NCBI GenBank assembly: GCA_948099385.1
Contig: CANUEZ040000191.1
Location: 1,860,001 to 1,924,000, forward strand
DNA from: Fasciola hepatica
Lineage: Eukaryota > Platyhelminthes > Trematoda > Plagiorchiida > Fasciolidae
DNA length: 64,000 nucleotides
Direction of reading: 5' to 3'
A model generated the notes under the pieces. That model saw only the letters and a list, made by a program, of their open reading frames with translations. It was not told the DNA's origin and made no database searches. Numbering within the stretch: the first letter of the stretch is position 1; the number at the start of each line of letters is the position of its first letter. Positions 49,098 to 63,300 of the stretch are shown piece after piece. The position numbers and the translations under genes were made by a program.

Positions 49098-51377
49098 TAT
49101 GAGTAATCTGTGTGCATTTTTCATAAGGCGAATGCCTTGGTTTTACTTAGGCCCATAAATAGAGAATTGATGGAACATAGGATTGGATCGGTGTGCGAGA
49201 ATTTGGTTGTTACCGTTCAAAGCTAATGCGGAGGCCGAAGCCAATTTGGGGATTGTGCTATATCATGTAGTGTATATGTTGAACAAAGCGTTCAGACCCA
49301 CATCGGATAGCCTTGTGGTCTGGGTGTTCGACTGACATTCGTTCACCCCAACCCTTGTTCGTGTCCCCGTGTGGGCTCTGTCCATGTGCAATGCTCATGA
49401 TTCCCTTAGCGGATCAAACAGCTGTACAGTGCTTCCATCATTTTCAATGGTCAGTTCATTGTTCAAGCTGCATGGAGAATCATATTATACAAATCTACTC
49501 TGCTACTGCTCTATTGCATTGTATGACCAATCTGTGTGGGGATTGTTCATAAGGGAATGCCTTGGTTTTACTTAGGCCCATAAATGGAGAAGTGATGGAA
49601 CATAGGATTGGATCGGTGTGCGAGAATTTGGTTGTTACCGTTCAAAGCGAAATCGAAAGCCGAAGCCAATTTGGGGATTGTGCTATATCATGTAGTGTAT
49701 ATGTTGAACAAAGCGTTCAGACCCATATCGGATAGCCTTGTGGTTTGGGTGTTCGACTGACATTCGTTCACCCCAACCCTTGTTCGTGTCCCTGTGCGGG
49801 CTCTGTCCATGTGCAATGCTCATGATTCCCTTAGCGGATCAAACAGCTGTACAGTGCTTCCATCATTTTCAATGGTCAGTTCAGTGTTCAAGCTGCATGG
49901 AGAATCATATTATACAAATCTACACTGCTACTGCTCTATTGTATTGTATGAGCAATCTGTGTGGATTGTTCATAAGGGAATGCCTTGGTTTTACTTAGGC
50001 CCATAAATAGAGAAGTGATGGAACATAGGATTGGATCGGTGTGCGAGAATTTGGTTGTTACCGTTCGAAGCCAAAGCGAAAGCCGAAGCCAATTTGGGGA
50101 TTGTGCTATATCATGTAGTGTATATGTTGAACAAAGCGTTGAGACCCATATCGGATAGCCTTGTGGTTTGGGTGTTCGACTGACATTCGTTCACCCCAAC
50201 CCTTGTTCGTGTCCCCTTGTGGGCTCTGTCCATGTGCAATGCTCATGATTCCCTTAGCGGATCAAACAGCTGTACAGTGCTTCCATAATTTTCAATGGTC
50301 AGTTCAGTGTTGAAGCTGCATGGAGAATCTTATTATACAAATCTACTCTGCTTCTGCTCTTTTGCATTGTATGAGTAATCTGTGTGGGGATTGTTCATAA
50401 GGGAATGCCTTGGTTTTACTTAGGCCCATAAATAGAGAAGTGATGGAACATAGGATTGGATCGGTGTGCGAGAAATTGATTGTTACCGTTCAAAGCGAAA
50501 GCGAAAGCCGAATCCAATTTGGGGATTGTGCTATATCATGTATTGTATATGTTGAACAAAGCGTTGAGACCCATATCGGATAGCCTTGTGATTTGGGTGT
50601 TCGACTGACATTCGTTCACCCCAACCCTTGTTCGTGTCCCCGTGTGGGCTCTGTCCATGTGCAATGCTCATGCTTCACTTAGCGGATCAAACAGCTGTAC
50701 AGTGCTTCCATAATTTTCAATGGTCAGTTCAGTGTTCAAGCTGCATGGAGAATCATATAATACAAATCTACTCTGCTACTGCTCTATTGCATTGTATGAG
50801 TAATCTGTGTGCATTTTTCATAAGGCGAATGCCTTGGTTTTACTTAGGCCCATAAATAGAGAATTGATGGAACATAGGATTGGATCGGTGTGCGAGAAAT
50901 TGATTGTTACCGTTCAAAGCTAATGCGGAGGCCGAAGCCAATTTGGGGATTGTGCTATATCATGTAGTGTATATGTTGAACAAAGCGTTCAGACCCACAT
51001 CGGATAGCCTTGTGGTCTGGGTGTTCGACTGACATTCGTTCACCCCAACCCTTGTTCGTGTCCCCGTGTGGGCTCTGTCCATGTGCAATGCTCATGATTC
51101 CCTTAGCGGATCAAACAGCTGTACAGTGCTTCCATCATTTTCAATGGTCAGTTCATTGTTCAAGCTGCATGGAGAATCATATTATACAAATCTACTCTGC
51201 TACTGCTCTATTGCATTGTATGAGCAATCTGTGTGGGGATTGTTCATAAGGGAATGCCTTGGTTTTACTTAGGCCCATAAATGGAGAAGTGATGGAACAT
51301 AGGATTGGATCGGTGTGCGAGAATTTGGTTGTTACCGTTCAAAGCGAAATCGAAAGCCGAAGCCAATTTGGGGATTG
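48990..51377. repeat. 4-monomer echo (lag 1697)
   Basis: The segment 48990-49680 reappears at 50687-51377. Shared: GTGTGCATTTTTC, GACCCACATCGG, the GTGGTCTGGGTG lead, GTTCATTGTTC and GCGAAATCGAAAGCC. Differences: GAATTTGGTTG against GAAATTGATTG, and GACCAAT against GAGCAAT. The intervening monomers (49738, 50161, 50586) do not belong to a repeating order. Confidence 0.75.
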
Positions 51378-52281
51378 TGCTATATCATGTATTGTATATG
51401 TTGAACAAAGCGTTGAGACCCATATCGGATAGCCTTGTGGTTTGGGTGTTCGACTGACATTCGTTCACCCCAACCCTTGTTCGTGTCCCCGTGTGGGCTC
51501 TGTCCATGTGCAATGCTCATGATTCCCTTAGCGGATCAAACAGCTGTACCGTGCTTCCATAATTTTCAATGGTCAGTTCAGTGTTCAAGCTGCATGGAGA
51601 ATCATATAATACAAATCTACTCTGCTACTGCTCTGTTGCATTGTATGAGTAATCTGTGTGCATTGTTCATAAGGCGAATGCCTTGGTTTTACTTAGGCCC
51701 ATAAATGGAGAAGTGATGGAACATAGGATTGGATCGGTGTGCGAGAATTTCGTTGTTACCGTTCAAAGCTAATGCGGAGGCCGAATCCAATTTGGGGATT
51801 GTGCTATATCATGTAGTGTATATGTTGAACAAAGCGTTCAGACCCATATCGGATAGCCTTGTGGTTTGGGTGTTCGACTGACAATCGTTCACCCAAACCC
51901 TTGTTCGTGTCCCCGTGTGGGCTCTGTCCATGTGCAATGCTCAGGATTCCCTTAGCGGATCAAACAGCTGTACAGTGCTTCCATAATTTTCAATGGTCAG
52001 TTCAGTGTTCAAGCTGCATGGAGAATCATATTATACAAATCTACTCTGCTACTGCTCTTTTGCATTGTATGAGTAATCTGTGTGGATTGTTCATAAGGGA
52101 ATGCCTTGGTTTTACTTAGGCCCATTAATGGAGAAGTGATGGAACATAGGATTGGATCGGTGTGCGAGAAATTGATTGTTACCGTTGAAAGTGAAAGCGA
52201 AAGCCGAATCCAATTTGGGGATTGTGCTATATCATGTATTGTATATGTTGAACAAAGCGTTCAGACCCATATCGGATAGCC

Positions 52282-55200
52282 TTGTGGTTTGGGTGTTCGA
52301 CTGACATTCGTTCACCCCAACCCTTGTTCGTGTCCCCGTGTGGGCTCTGTCCATGTGCAATGCTCATGATTCCCTTAGCGGATCAAACAGCTGTACAGTG
52401 CTTCCATCATTTTCAATGGTCAGTTCAGTGTTCAAGCTGCATGGAGAATCATATTATACAAATCTACTCTGCTACTGCTCTATTGCATTGTATGAGAAAT
52501 CTGTGTGGGGATTGTTCATAAGTGAATGCATTGGTTTTACTTAGGCCCATTAATAGAGAAGTGATGGAACATAGGATTGGATCGGTGTGCGAGAATTTGG
52601 TTGTTACCGTTCAAAGCGAAATCGAAAGCCGAATCCAATTTGGGGATTGTGCTATATCATGTAGTGTATATGTTGAACAAAGCGTTGAGACCCATATCGG
52701 ATAGCCTTGTGGTTTGGGTGTTCGACTGACATTCGTTCACCCCAACCCTTGTTCGTGTCCCCGTGTGGGCTCTGTCCATGTGCAATGCTCATGATTCCCT
52801 TAGCGGATCAAACAGCTGTACAGTGCTTCCATAACTTTCAATGGTCAGTTCAGTGTTCAAGCTGCATGGAGAATCATATTATACAAATCTACTCTGCTAC
52901 TGCTCTATTGCATTGTATGACCAATCTGTGTGGGGATTGTTCATAAGGGAATGCCTTGGTTTTACTTAGGCCCATTAATAGAGAAGTGATGGAACATAGG
53001 ATTGGATCGGTGTGCGAGAATTTGGTTGTTACCGTTCAAAGCGAAATCGAAAGCCGAAGCCAATTTGGGGATTGTGCTATATCATGTAGTGTATATGTTG
53101 AACAAAGCGTTGAGACCCATTTCGGATAGCCTTGTGGTTTGGGTGTTCGACTGACATTCGTTCACCCCAACCCTTGTTCGTGTCCCCGTGTGGGCTCTGT
53201 CCATGTGCAATGCTCATGATTCCCTTAGCGGATCAAACAGCTGTACCGTGCTTCCATCATTTTCAATGGTCAGTTCAGTGTTCAAGCTGCATGGAGAATC
53301 ATATTATACAAATCTACTCTGCTACTGCTCTGTTGCATTGTATGAGTAATCTGTGTGGATTGTTCATAAGGGAATGCCTTGGTTGTACATAGGCCCATAA
53401 ATAGAGAAGTGATGGAACATAGGATTGGATTGGTGTGCGAGAATTTGGTTGTTACCGTTCAAAGCGAAAGCGAAAGCCGAATCCAATTTGGGGATTGTGC
53501 TATATCATGTATTGTATATGTTGAACAAAGCGTTGAGACCCATATCGGATAGCCTTGTGGTTTGGGTGTTCGACTGACATTCGTTCACCCCAACCCTTGT
53601 TCGTGTCCCCGTGTGGGCTCTGTCCATGTGCAATGCTTATGATTCCCTTAGCGGATCAAACAGCTGTACAGAGCTTCCATCATTTTCAATGGTCAGTTCA
53701 GTGTTCAAGCTGCATGGAGAATCATATTATACAAATCTACTCTGCTACTCCTCTATTGCATTGTATGACCAATCTGTGTGGGGATTGTTCATAAGGGAAT
53801 GCCATGGTTTTACTTAGGCCCATAAATAGAGAAGTGATGGAACATAGGATTGGATCTGTGTGCGAGAATTTGATTGTTACCGGTCAAAGCGAAAGCGAAA
53901 TCCGAAGCCAATTTGGGGATTGTGCTATATCATGTATTGTATATGTTGAACAAAGCGTTGAGACCCATATCGGATAGCCTTGTGGTTTGGGTGTTCGACT
54001 GACATTCGTTCACCCCAACCCTTGTTCGTGTCCCCGTGTGGGCTCTGTCCATGTGCAATGCTCATGATTCCCTTAGCGGATCAAACAGCTGTACCGTGCT
54101 TCCATCATTTTCAATGGTCAGTTCAGTGTTCAAGCTGCATGGAGAATCATATTATACAAATCTACTCTGCTACTGCTCTATTGCATTGTATGAGCAATCT
54201 GTGTGGGGATTGTTCATAAGGGAATGCCTTGGTTGTACATAGGCCCATAAATAGAGAAGTGATGGAACATAGGATTGGATTGGTGTGCGAGAATTTGGTT
54301 GTTACCGTTCAAAGCGAAAGCGAAAGCCGAATCCAATTAGGGGATTGTGCTATATCATGTATTGTATATGTTGAACAAAGCGTTCAGACCCATATCGGAT
54401 AGCCTTGTGGTTTGGGTGTTCGACTGACATTCGTTCACCCCAACCCTTGTTCGTGTCCCCGTGTGGGCTCTGTCCATGTGCAATGCTCATGATTCCCTTA
54501 GCGGATCAAACAGCTGTACAGTGCTTCCATCATTTTCAATGGTCAGTTCAGTGTTCAAGCTGCATGGAGAATCATATTATACAAATCTACTCTGCTACTG
54601 CTCTATTGCATTGTATGAGCAATCTGTGGGGATTGTTCATAAGGGAATGCCTTGGTTTTACTTAGGCCCATAAATAGAGAAGTGATGGAACATAGGATTG
54701 GATCGGTGTGCGAGAAATTGATTGTTACCGTTCAAAGCGAAAGCGAAAGCCGAAGCCAATTTGGGGGTTGTGCTATATCATGTATTGTATATGTTGAACA
54801 AATCGTTCAGACCCACATCGGATAGCCTTGTGGTTTGGGTGTTCGACTGACATTCGTTCACCCCAACCCTTGTTCGTGTCCCCATGTGGGCTCTGTCCAT
54901 GTGCAATGCTCATGATTCCCTTAGCGGATCAAACAGCTGTACAGTGCTTCAATAATTTTCAATGGTCAGTTCAGTGTTCAAGCTGCATGGAGAATCATAT
55001 TATACAAATCTACTCTGCTACTGCTCTATTGCATTGTATGACCAATCTGTGTGGGGATTGTTCATAAGGGAATGCCTTGGTTTTACTTAGGCCCATAAAT
55101 AGAGAAGTGATGGAACATAGGATTGGATCGGTGTGCGAGAATTTGGTTGTTACCGTTGAAAGCGAAAGCGAAAGCCGAATCCAATTAGGGGATTGTGCTA

Positions 55201-58200
55201 TATCATGTAGTGTATATGTTGAACAAAGCGTTCAGACCCATATCGGATAGCCTTGTGGTTTGGGTGTTCGACTGACATTCGTTCACCCCAACCCTTGTTC
55301 GTGTCCCCGTGTGGGCTCTGTCCATGTGCAATGCTCATGATTCCCTTAGCGGATCAAACAGCTGTACCGTGCTTCCATCATTTTCAATGGTCAGTTCAGT
55401 GTTCAAGCTGCATGGAGAATCATATTATACAAATCTACTCTGCTACTGCTCTATTGCATTGTATGAGCAATCTGTGGGGATTGTTCATAAGGGAATGCCA
55501 TGGTTTTACTTAGGCCCATAAATAGAGAAGTGATGGAACATAGGATTGGATCGGTGTGCGAGAAATTGATTGTTACCGTTCAAAGCGAAAGCGAAAGCCG
55601 AAGCCAATTTGGGGGTTGTGCTATATCATGTATTGTATATGTTGAACAAATCGTTCAGACCCACATCTTATAGCCTTGTGGTTTGGGTGTTCGACTGACA
55701 TTCGTTCACCCCAACCCTTGTTCGTGTCCCCGTGTGGGCTCTGTCCATGTGCAATGCTCATGATTCCCTTAGCGGATCAAACAGCTGTACAGTGCTTCCA
55801 TAATTTTCAATGGTCAGTTCAGTGTTCAAGCTGCATGGAGAATCATATTATACAAATCTACTCTGCTACTGCTCTATTGCATTGTATGACCAATCTGTGT
55901 GGGGATTGTTCATTAGGGAATGCCTTGGTTTTACTTAGGCCCATAAATAGAGAAGTGATGGAACATAGGATTGGATCGGTGTGCGAGAATTTGGTTGTTA
56001 CCGTTCAAAGCGAAATCGAAAGCCGAATCCAATTTGGGGATTGTGCTATATCATGTAGTGTATATGTTGAACAAAGCGTTGAGACCCATATCGGATAGCC
56101 TTGTTGTTTGGGTGTTCGACTGACATTCGCTCACCCCAACCCTTGTTCGTGTCCCCGTGTGGGCTCTGTCCATGTGCAATGCTCATGATTCCCTTAGCGG
56201 ATCAAACAGCTCTACAGTTCTTCCATCATTTTCAATGGTCAGTTCAGTGTTCAAGCTGCATGGAGAATCATATTATACAAATCTACTCTGCTACTGCTCT
56301 GTTGCATTGTATGAGTAATCTGTGTGGATTGTTCATAAGGGAATGCCTTGGTTGTACATAGGCCCATAAATAGAGAAGTGATGGAACATAGGATTGGATT
56401 GGTGTGCGAGAATTTGGTTGTTACCGTTCAAAGCGAAAGCGAAAGCCGAATCCAATTTGGGGATTGTGCTATATCATGTATTGTAAATGTTGAACAAAGC
56501 GTTGAGACCCATATCGGATAGCCTTGTGGTTTGGGTGTTCGACTGACATTCGTTCACCCCAACCCTTGTTCGTGTCCCCTTGTGGGCTCTGTCCATGTGC
56601 AATGCTTATGATTCCCTTAGCGGATCAAACAGCTGTACAGTGCTTCCATAACTTTCAATGGTCAGTTCAGTGTTCAAGCTGCATGGAGAATCATATTATA
56701 CAAATCTACTCTGCTACTGCTCTATTGCATTGTATGACCAATCTGTGTGGGGATTGTTCATAAGGGAATGCCATGGTTTTACTTAGGCCCATAAATAGAG
56801 AAGTGATGGAACATAGGATTGGATCGGTGTGCGAGAAATTGATTGTTACCGTTCAAAGCGAAAGCGAAAGCCGAAGCCAATTTGGGGATTGTGCTATATC
56901 ATGTATTGTATATGTTGAACAAAGCGTTGAGACCCATATCGGATAGCCTTGTGGTTTGGGTGTTCGACTGACATTCGTTCACCCCAACCCTTGTTCGTGT
57001 CCCCGTGTGGGCTCTGTCCATGTGCAATGCTTATGATTCCCTTAGCGGATCAAACAGCTGTACAGTGCTTCCATAACTTTAAATGGTCAGTTCAGTGTTC
57101 AAGCTGCATGGAGAATCATATTATACAAATCTACTCTGCTACTGCTCTATTGCATTGTATGAGCAATCTGTGTGGGGATTGTTCATAAGGGAATGCCATG
57201 GTTTTACTTAGGCCCATAAATAGAGAAGTGATGGAACATAGGATTGGATCGGTGTGCGAGAAATTGATTGTTACCGTTCAAAGCGAAAGCGAAAGCCGAA
57301 GCCAATTTGGGGGTTGTGCTATATCATGTATTGTATATGTTGAACAAAGCGTTCAGACCCATATCGGATAGCCTTGTGGTTTGGGTGTTCGACTGACATT
57401 CGTTCACCCCAACCCTTGTTCGTGTCCCCGTGTGGGCTCTGTCCATGTGCAATGCTCATGATTCCCTTAGCGGATCAAACAGCTGTACAGTGCTTCCATA
57501 ACTTTCAATGGTCAGTTCAGTGTTCAAGCTGCATGGAGAATCATATTATACAAATCTACTCTGCTACTGCTCTATTGCATTGTATGAGCAATCTGTGTGG
57601 GGATTGTTCATAAGGGAATGCCATGGTTTTACTTAGGCCCATAAATAGAGAAGTGATGGAACATAGGATTGGATCGGTGTGCGAGAAATTGATTGTTACC
57701 GTTCAAAGCGAAAGCGAAAGCCGAAGCCAATTTGGGGGTTGTGCTATATCATGTATTGTATATGTTGAACAAATCGTTCAGACCCACATCGGATAGCCTT
57801 GTGGTTTGGGTGTTCGACTGACATTCGTTCACCCCAACCCTTGTTCGTGTCCCCGTGTGGGCTCTGTCCATGTGCAATGCTCATGATTCCCTTAGCGGAT
57901 CAAACAGCTGTACAGTGCTTCCATAATTTTCAATGGTCAGTTCAGTGTTCAAGCTGCATGGAGAATCATATTATTCGAATCTAATCTGCTACTGCTCTAT
58001 TGCATTGTATGAGCAATCTGTGTGGGGATTGTTCATAAGGGAATGCATTGGTTTTACTTAGGCCCATAAATAGAGAATTGATGGAACATAGGATTGGACC
58101 GGTGTGCGAGAATTTGATTGTTACCGTTGAAAGCGAAAGCGACAGCCGAAGCCAATTTGGGGATTATGCTATATAATGTAGTGTATATGTTGAACAAAGC

Positions 58201-60348
58201 GTTGAGACCCATATCGGATAGCCTTGTGGTTTGGGTGTTCGACTGACATTCGTTCACCCCAACCCTTGTTCGTGTCCCCGTGTGGGCTCTGTCCATGTGC
58301 AATGCTTATGATTCCCTTAGCGGATCAAACAGCTGTACAGTGCTTCCATCATTTTCAATGGTCAGTTCAGTGTTCAAGCTGCATGGAGAATCATATTATA
58401 CAAATCTACTCTGCTACTGCTCTATTGCATTGTATGAGCAATCTGTGTGGGGATTGTTCATAAGGGAATGCCTTGGTTGTACATAGGCCCATAAATAGAG
58501 AATTGATGGAACATAGGATTGGATCGATGTCCGAGAAATAGATTTTTACCGTTCAAAGCCAAAGCGAAAGCCGAATCCAATTTGAGGATTGTGCTATATC
58601 ATGTAGTGTATATGTTGAACAAATCGTTCAGACCCATATCGGATAGCCTTGTGGTTTGGGTGTTCGACTGACATTCGTTCACCCCAACCCTTGTTCGTGT
58701 CCCCTTGTGGGCTCTGTCCATGTGCAATGCTCATGATTCCCTTAGCGGATCAAACAGCTGTACAGTGCTTCCATCATTTTCAATGGTCAGTTCAGTGTTC
58801 AAGCTGCATGGAGAATCATATTATACAAATCTACTCTGCTACTGCTCTATTGCATTGTATGAGCAATCTGTGTGGGGATTGTTCATAAGGGAATGCCTTG
58901 GTTTTACTTAGGCCCATAAATAGAGAAGTGATGGAACATAGGATTGGATCGGTGTGCGAGAAATTGATTGTTACCGTTCAAAGCGAAAGCGAAAGCCGAA
59001 ACCATTTTCGGGGTTGTGCTATATCATGTATTGTATATGTTGAACAAATCGTTCAGACCCATATCGGATAGCCTTGTGGTTTGGGTGTTCGACTGGCATT
59101 CGTTCACCCCAACCCTTGTTCGTGTCCCCGTGTGGGCTCTGTCCATGTGCAATGCTCATGATTCCCTTAGCGGATCAAACAGCTGTACAGTGCTTCCATA
59201 ACTTTCAATGGTCAGTTCAGTGTTCAAGCTGCATGGAGAATCATATTATACAAATCTACTCTGCTACTGCTCTATTGCATTGTATGACCAATCTGTGTGG
59301 GGATTGTTCATAAGGGAATGCATTGGTTTTACTTAGGCCCATAAATAGAGAAGTGATGGAACATAGGATTGGATTGGTGTGCGAGAAATTGATTGTTACC
59401 GTTCAAAGCGAAAGCGAAAGCCGAAGCCAATTTCGGGGTTGTGCTATATCATGTATTGTATATGTTGAACAAATCGTTCAGTCACATATCGGATAGCCTT
59501 GTGGTTTGGGTGTTCGACTGACATTCGTTCACCCCAACCCTTGTTCGTGTCCCCGTGTGGGCTCTGTCCATGTGCAATGCTCATGATTCCCTTAGCGGAT
59601 CAAACAGCTGTACAGTGCTTCCATAATTTTCAATGGTCAGTTCAGTGTTCAAGCTGCATGGAGAATCATATTATACAAATCTACTCTGCTACTGCTCTGT
59701 TGCATTGTATGAGCAATCTGTGTGGGGATTGTTCATAAGGGAATGCCTTGGTTTTACTTAGGCCCATAAATAGAGAAGTGTTGGAACATAGGATTGGACC
59801 GGTGTGCGAGAATTTGATTGTTACCGTTCAAAGCGAAAGCGAAAGCCGAAGCCAATTTGGGGATTATGCTATATAATGTAGTGTATATGTTGAACAAAGC
59901 GTTGAGACCCATATCGGATAGCCTTGTGGTTTGGGTGTTCGACTGACATTCGTTCACCCCAACCCTTGTTCGTGTCCCCGTGTGGGCTCTGTCCATGTGC
60001 AATGCTCATGATTCCCTTAGCGGATCAAACAGCTGTACAGTGCTTCCATCATTTTCAATGGTCAGTTCAGTGTTCAAGCTGCATGGAGAATCATATTATA
60101 CAAATCTACTCTGCTACTGCTCTATTGCAGTGTATGAGCAATCTGTGTGGGGATTGTTCATAAGGGAATGCCATGGTTTTACTTAGGCCCATAAATAGAG
60201 AAGTGATGGAACATAGGATTGGATCGGTGTGCGAGAAATTGATTGTTACCGTTCAAAGCGAAAGCGAAAGCCGAAGCCAATTTGGGGATTGTGCTATATC
60301 ATGTATTGTATATGTTGAACAAATCGTTCAGACCCATATCGGATAGCC
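52282..60348. repeat. Block 7: 19 monomers with loose 2- and 7-monomer echoes
   Basis: Anchors: 52282, 52707, 53132, 53555, 53980, 54405, 54828, 55253, 55676, 56101, 56524, 56949, 57374, 57799, 58224, 58649, 59074, 59499, 59924. Lag 848 relates 53132 to 53980, 54405 to 55253 and 54828 to 55676. Lag 2969 (seven monomers) relates 52707-53554 to 55676-56523 through GACCAAT, GCGAAATCGAAAGCC, CTCTGTTGC with GG loss, GGTTGTACATAGG and GGATTGGTGTG. Other local markers: GAGAAATTGATTG, TTTGGGGGTTGTGC, CATAACTTTCAATGG and GCCATGGTTTTAC. At 55914 CATTAGGG replaces CATAAGGG. Confidence 0.9.
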
Positions 60349-63300
60349 TTGTGGTTTGGGTGTTCGACTGACATTCGTTCACCCCAACCCTTGTTCGTGT
60401 CCCCGTGTGGGCTCTGTCCATGTGCAATGCTCATGATTCCCTTAGCGGATCAAACAGCTGTACAGTGCTTCCATAATTTTCAATGGTCAGTTCAGTGTTC
60501 AAGCTGCATGGAGAATCATATTATACAAATCTACTCTGCTACTGCTCTATTGCATTGTATGAGTAATCTGTGTGGATTGTTCATAAGGGAATGCCTTGGT
60601 TTTAATTAGGCCCATAATTAGAGAAGTGATGGAACATAGGATTGGACCGGTGTGCGAGAATTTGATTGTTACCGTTCAAAGCAAAAGCGAAAGCCGAAGC
60701 CAATTTGGGGATTATGCTATATAATGTAGTGTATATGTTGAACAAAGCGTTGAGACCCATATCGGATAGCCTTGTGGTTTGGGTGTTCGACTGACATTCG
60801 TTCACCCCAACCCTTGTTCGTGTCCCCGTGTGGGCTCTGTCCATGTGCAATGCTCATGATTCCCTTAGCGGATCAAACAGCTGTACAGTGCTTCCATCAT
60901 TTTCAATGGTCAGTTCAGTGTTCAAGCTGCATGGAGAATCATATTATACAAATCTACTCTGCTACTGCTCTATTGCATTGTATGAGCAATCTGTGTGGGG
61001 ATTGTTCATAAGGGAATGCCTTGGTTGTACATAGGCCCATAAATAGAGAAGTGATGGAACATAGGATTGGATCGATGTGCGAGAAATAGATTGTTACCGT
61101 TCAAAGCGAAAGCGAAAGCCGAATCCAATTTGAGGATTGTGCTATATCATGTATTGTATATGTTGAACAAATCGTTCAGACCCATATCGGATAGCCTTGT
61201 GGTTTGGGTGTTCGAATGACATTCGTTCACCCCAACCCTTGTTCGTGTCCCCGTGTGGGCTCTGTCCATGTGCAATGCTCATGATTCCCTTAGCGGATCA
61301 AACAGCTGTACAGTGCTTCCATCATTTTCAATGGTCAGTTCAGTGTTCAAGCTGCATGGAGAATCATATTATACAAATCTACTCTGCTACTGCTCTATTG
61401 CATTGTATGAGTAATCTGTGTGGATTGTTCATAAGGGAATGCCTTGGTTTTAATTAGGCCCATAATTAGAGAAGTGATGGAACATAGGATTGGACCGGTG
61501 TGCGAGAATTTGATTGTTACCGTTCAAAGCAAAAGCGAAAGCCGAAGCCAATTTGGGGATTATGCTATATAATGTAGTGTATATGTTGAACAAAGCGTTG
61601 AGACCCATATCGGATAGCCTTGTGGTTTGGGTGTTCGACTGACATTCGTTCACCCCAACCCTTGTTCGTGTCCCCGTGTGGGCTCTGTCCATGTGCAATG
61701 CTCATGATTCCCTTAGCGGATCAAACAGCTGTACAGTGCTTCCATCATTTTCAATGGTCAGTTCAGTGTTCAAGCTGCATGGAGAATCATATTATACAAA
61801 TCTACTCTGCTACTGCTCTATTGCATTGTATGAGCAATCTGTGTGGCGATTGTTCATAAGGGAATGCCTTGGTTGTACATAGGCCCATAAATAGAGAAGT
61901 GATGGAACATAGGATTGGATCGATGTGCGAGAAATAGATTGTTACCGTTCAAAGCGAAAGCGAAAGCCGAATCCAATTTGAGGATTGTGCTATATCATGT
62001 ATTGTATATGTTGAACAAATCGTTCAGACCCATATCGGATAGCCTTGTGGTTTGGGTGTTCGAATGACATTCGTTCACCCCAACCCTTGTTCGTGTCCCC
62101 GTGTGGGCTCTGTCCATGTGCAATGCTCATGATTCCCTTAGCGGATCAAACAGCTGTACAGTGCTTCCATCATTTTCAATGGTCAGTTCAGTGTTCAAGC
62201 TGCATGGAGAATCATATTATACAAATCTACTCTGCTACTGCTCTATTGCATTGTATGAGCAATCTGTGTGGGGATTGTTCATAAGGGAATGCCTTGGTTT
62301 TACTTAGGCCCATAAATAGAGAAGTGATGGAACATAGGATTGGATCGGTGTACAAGAATTTGGTTGTTACCGTTCAAAGCCAAAGCGAAAGCCGAAGCCA
62401 ATTTGGGGGTTGTGTATATCATGTAGTGTATATGTTGAACAAAGCGTTCAGACCCATATCGGATAGCCTTGTGGTTTGGGTGTTCGACTGACATTCGTTC
62501 ACCCCAACCCTTGTTCGTGTCCCCGTGTGGGCTCTGTCCATGTGCAATGCTCATGATTCCCTTAGCGGATCAAACAGCTGTACAGTGCTTCCATCATTTT
62601 CAATGGTCAGTTCAGTGTTCAAGCTGCATGGAGAATCATATTATACAAATCTACTCTGCTACTGCTCTATTGCATTGTATGAGCAATCTGTGTGGGGATT
62701 GTTCATAAGGGAATGCCTTGGTTTTACTTAGGCCCATAAATAGAGAAGTGATGGAACATAGGATTGGATCGGTGTGCGAGAATTTGATTGTTACCGTTCA
62801 AAGCGAAAGCGAAAGCCGAAGCCAATTTGGGGATTATGCTATATAATGTAGTGTATGTGTTGAACAAAGCGTTGAGACCCATATCGGATAGCCTTGTGGT
62901 TTGGGTGTTCGACTGACATTCGTTCACCCCAACCCTTGTTCGTGTCCCCGTGTGGGCTCTGTCCATGTGCAATGCTCATGATTCCCTTAGCGGATCAAAC
63001 AGCTGTACAGTGCTTCCATCATTTTCAATGGTCAGTTTAGTGTTCAAGCTGCATGGAGAATCATATTATACAAATCTACTCTGCTACTGCTCTATTGCAT
63101 TGTATGAGCAATCTGTGTGGATTGTTCATAAGGGAATGCCTTGGTTTTAATTAGGCCCATAAATAGAGAAGTGATGGAACATAGGATTGGATCGGTGTGC
63201 GAGAATTTGGTTGTTACCGTTCAAAGCGAAAGCGAAAGCCGAAGCCAATTTGGGGATTGTGCTATATCATGTAGTGTATATGTTGAACAAAGCGTTCAGA

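Larger units (their letters stand above)
44222..52281. repeat. Block 6: 19 monomers with 3-, 2- and 4-monomer duplications
   Basis: Anchors: 44222, 44647, 45072, 45497, 45922, 46345, 46770, 47195, 47619, 48042, 48466, 48889, 49313, 49738, 50161, 50586, 51010, 51435, 51859. Local markers: CCCCTTGTGGG and CTCAGGATTCC; CTTGTGATTTGGG leads (45072, 46345, 50586); CCGTGCGGGCTC or CTGTGCGGGCTC; CTCTTTTGCATTG; ATGGAGAAG. The 424-bp GTGTGCATTG form of the S type reappears at 47195, 48042, 48889, 50586 and 51435, the third and fourth with GTGTGCATTTTTC. Confidence 0.92.

Noticed and set aside
55676..56098. 140-codon open frame, the longest in the window
   Set aside because: It results from one base change at 55914 (CATAAGG to CATTAGG) that removes the usual TAA stop, so it reads through into the next part of the repeat. 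It is unique to one monomer and is not a gene.
59754..60002. 82-codon minus-strand open frames (also at 19864, 58054, 60602, 61450, 62724)
   Set aside because: They appear wherever the TATATAATG variant (or another single change) removes a minus-strand stop. They are repeat shadows.
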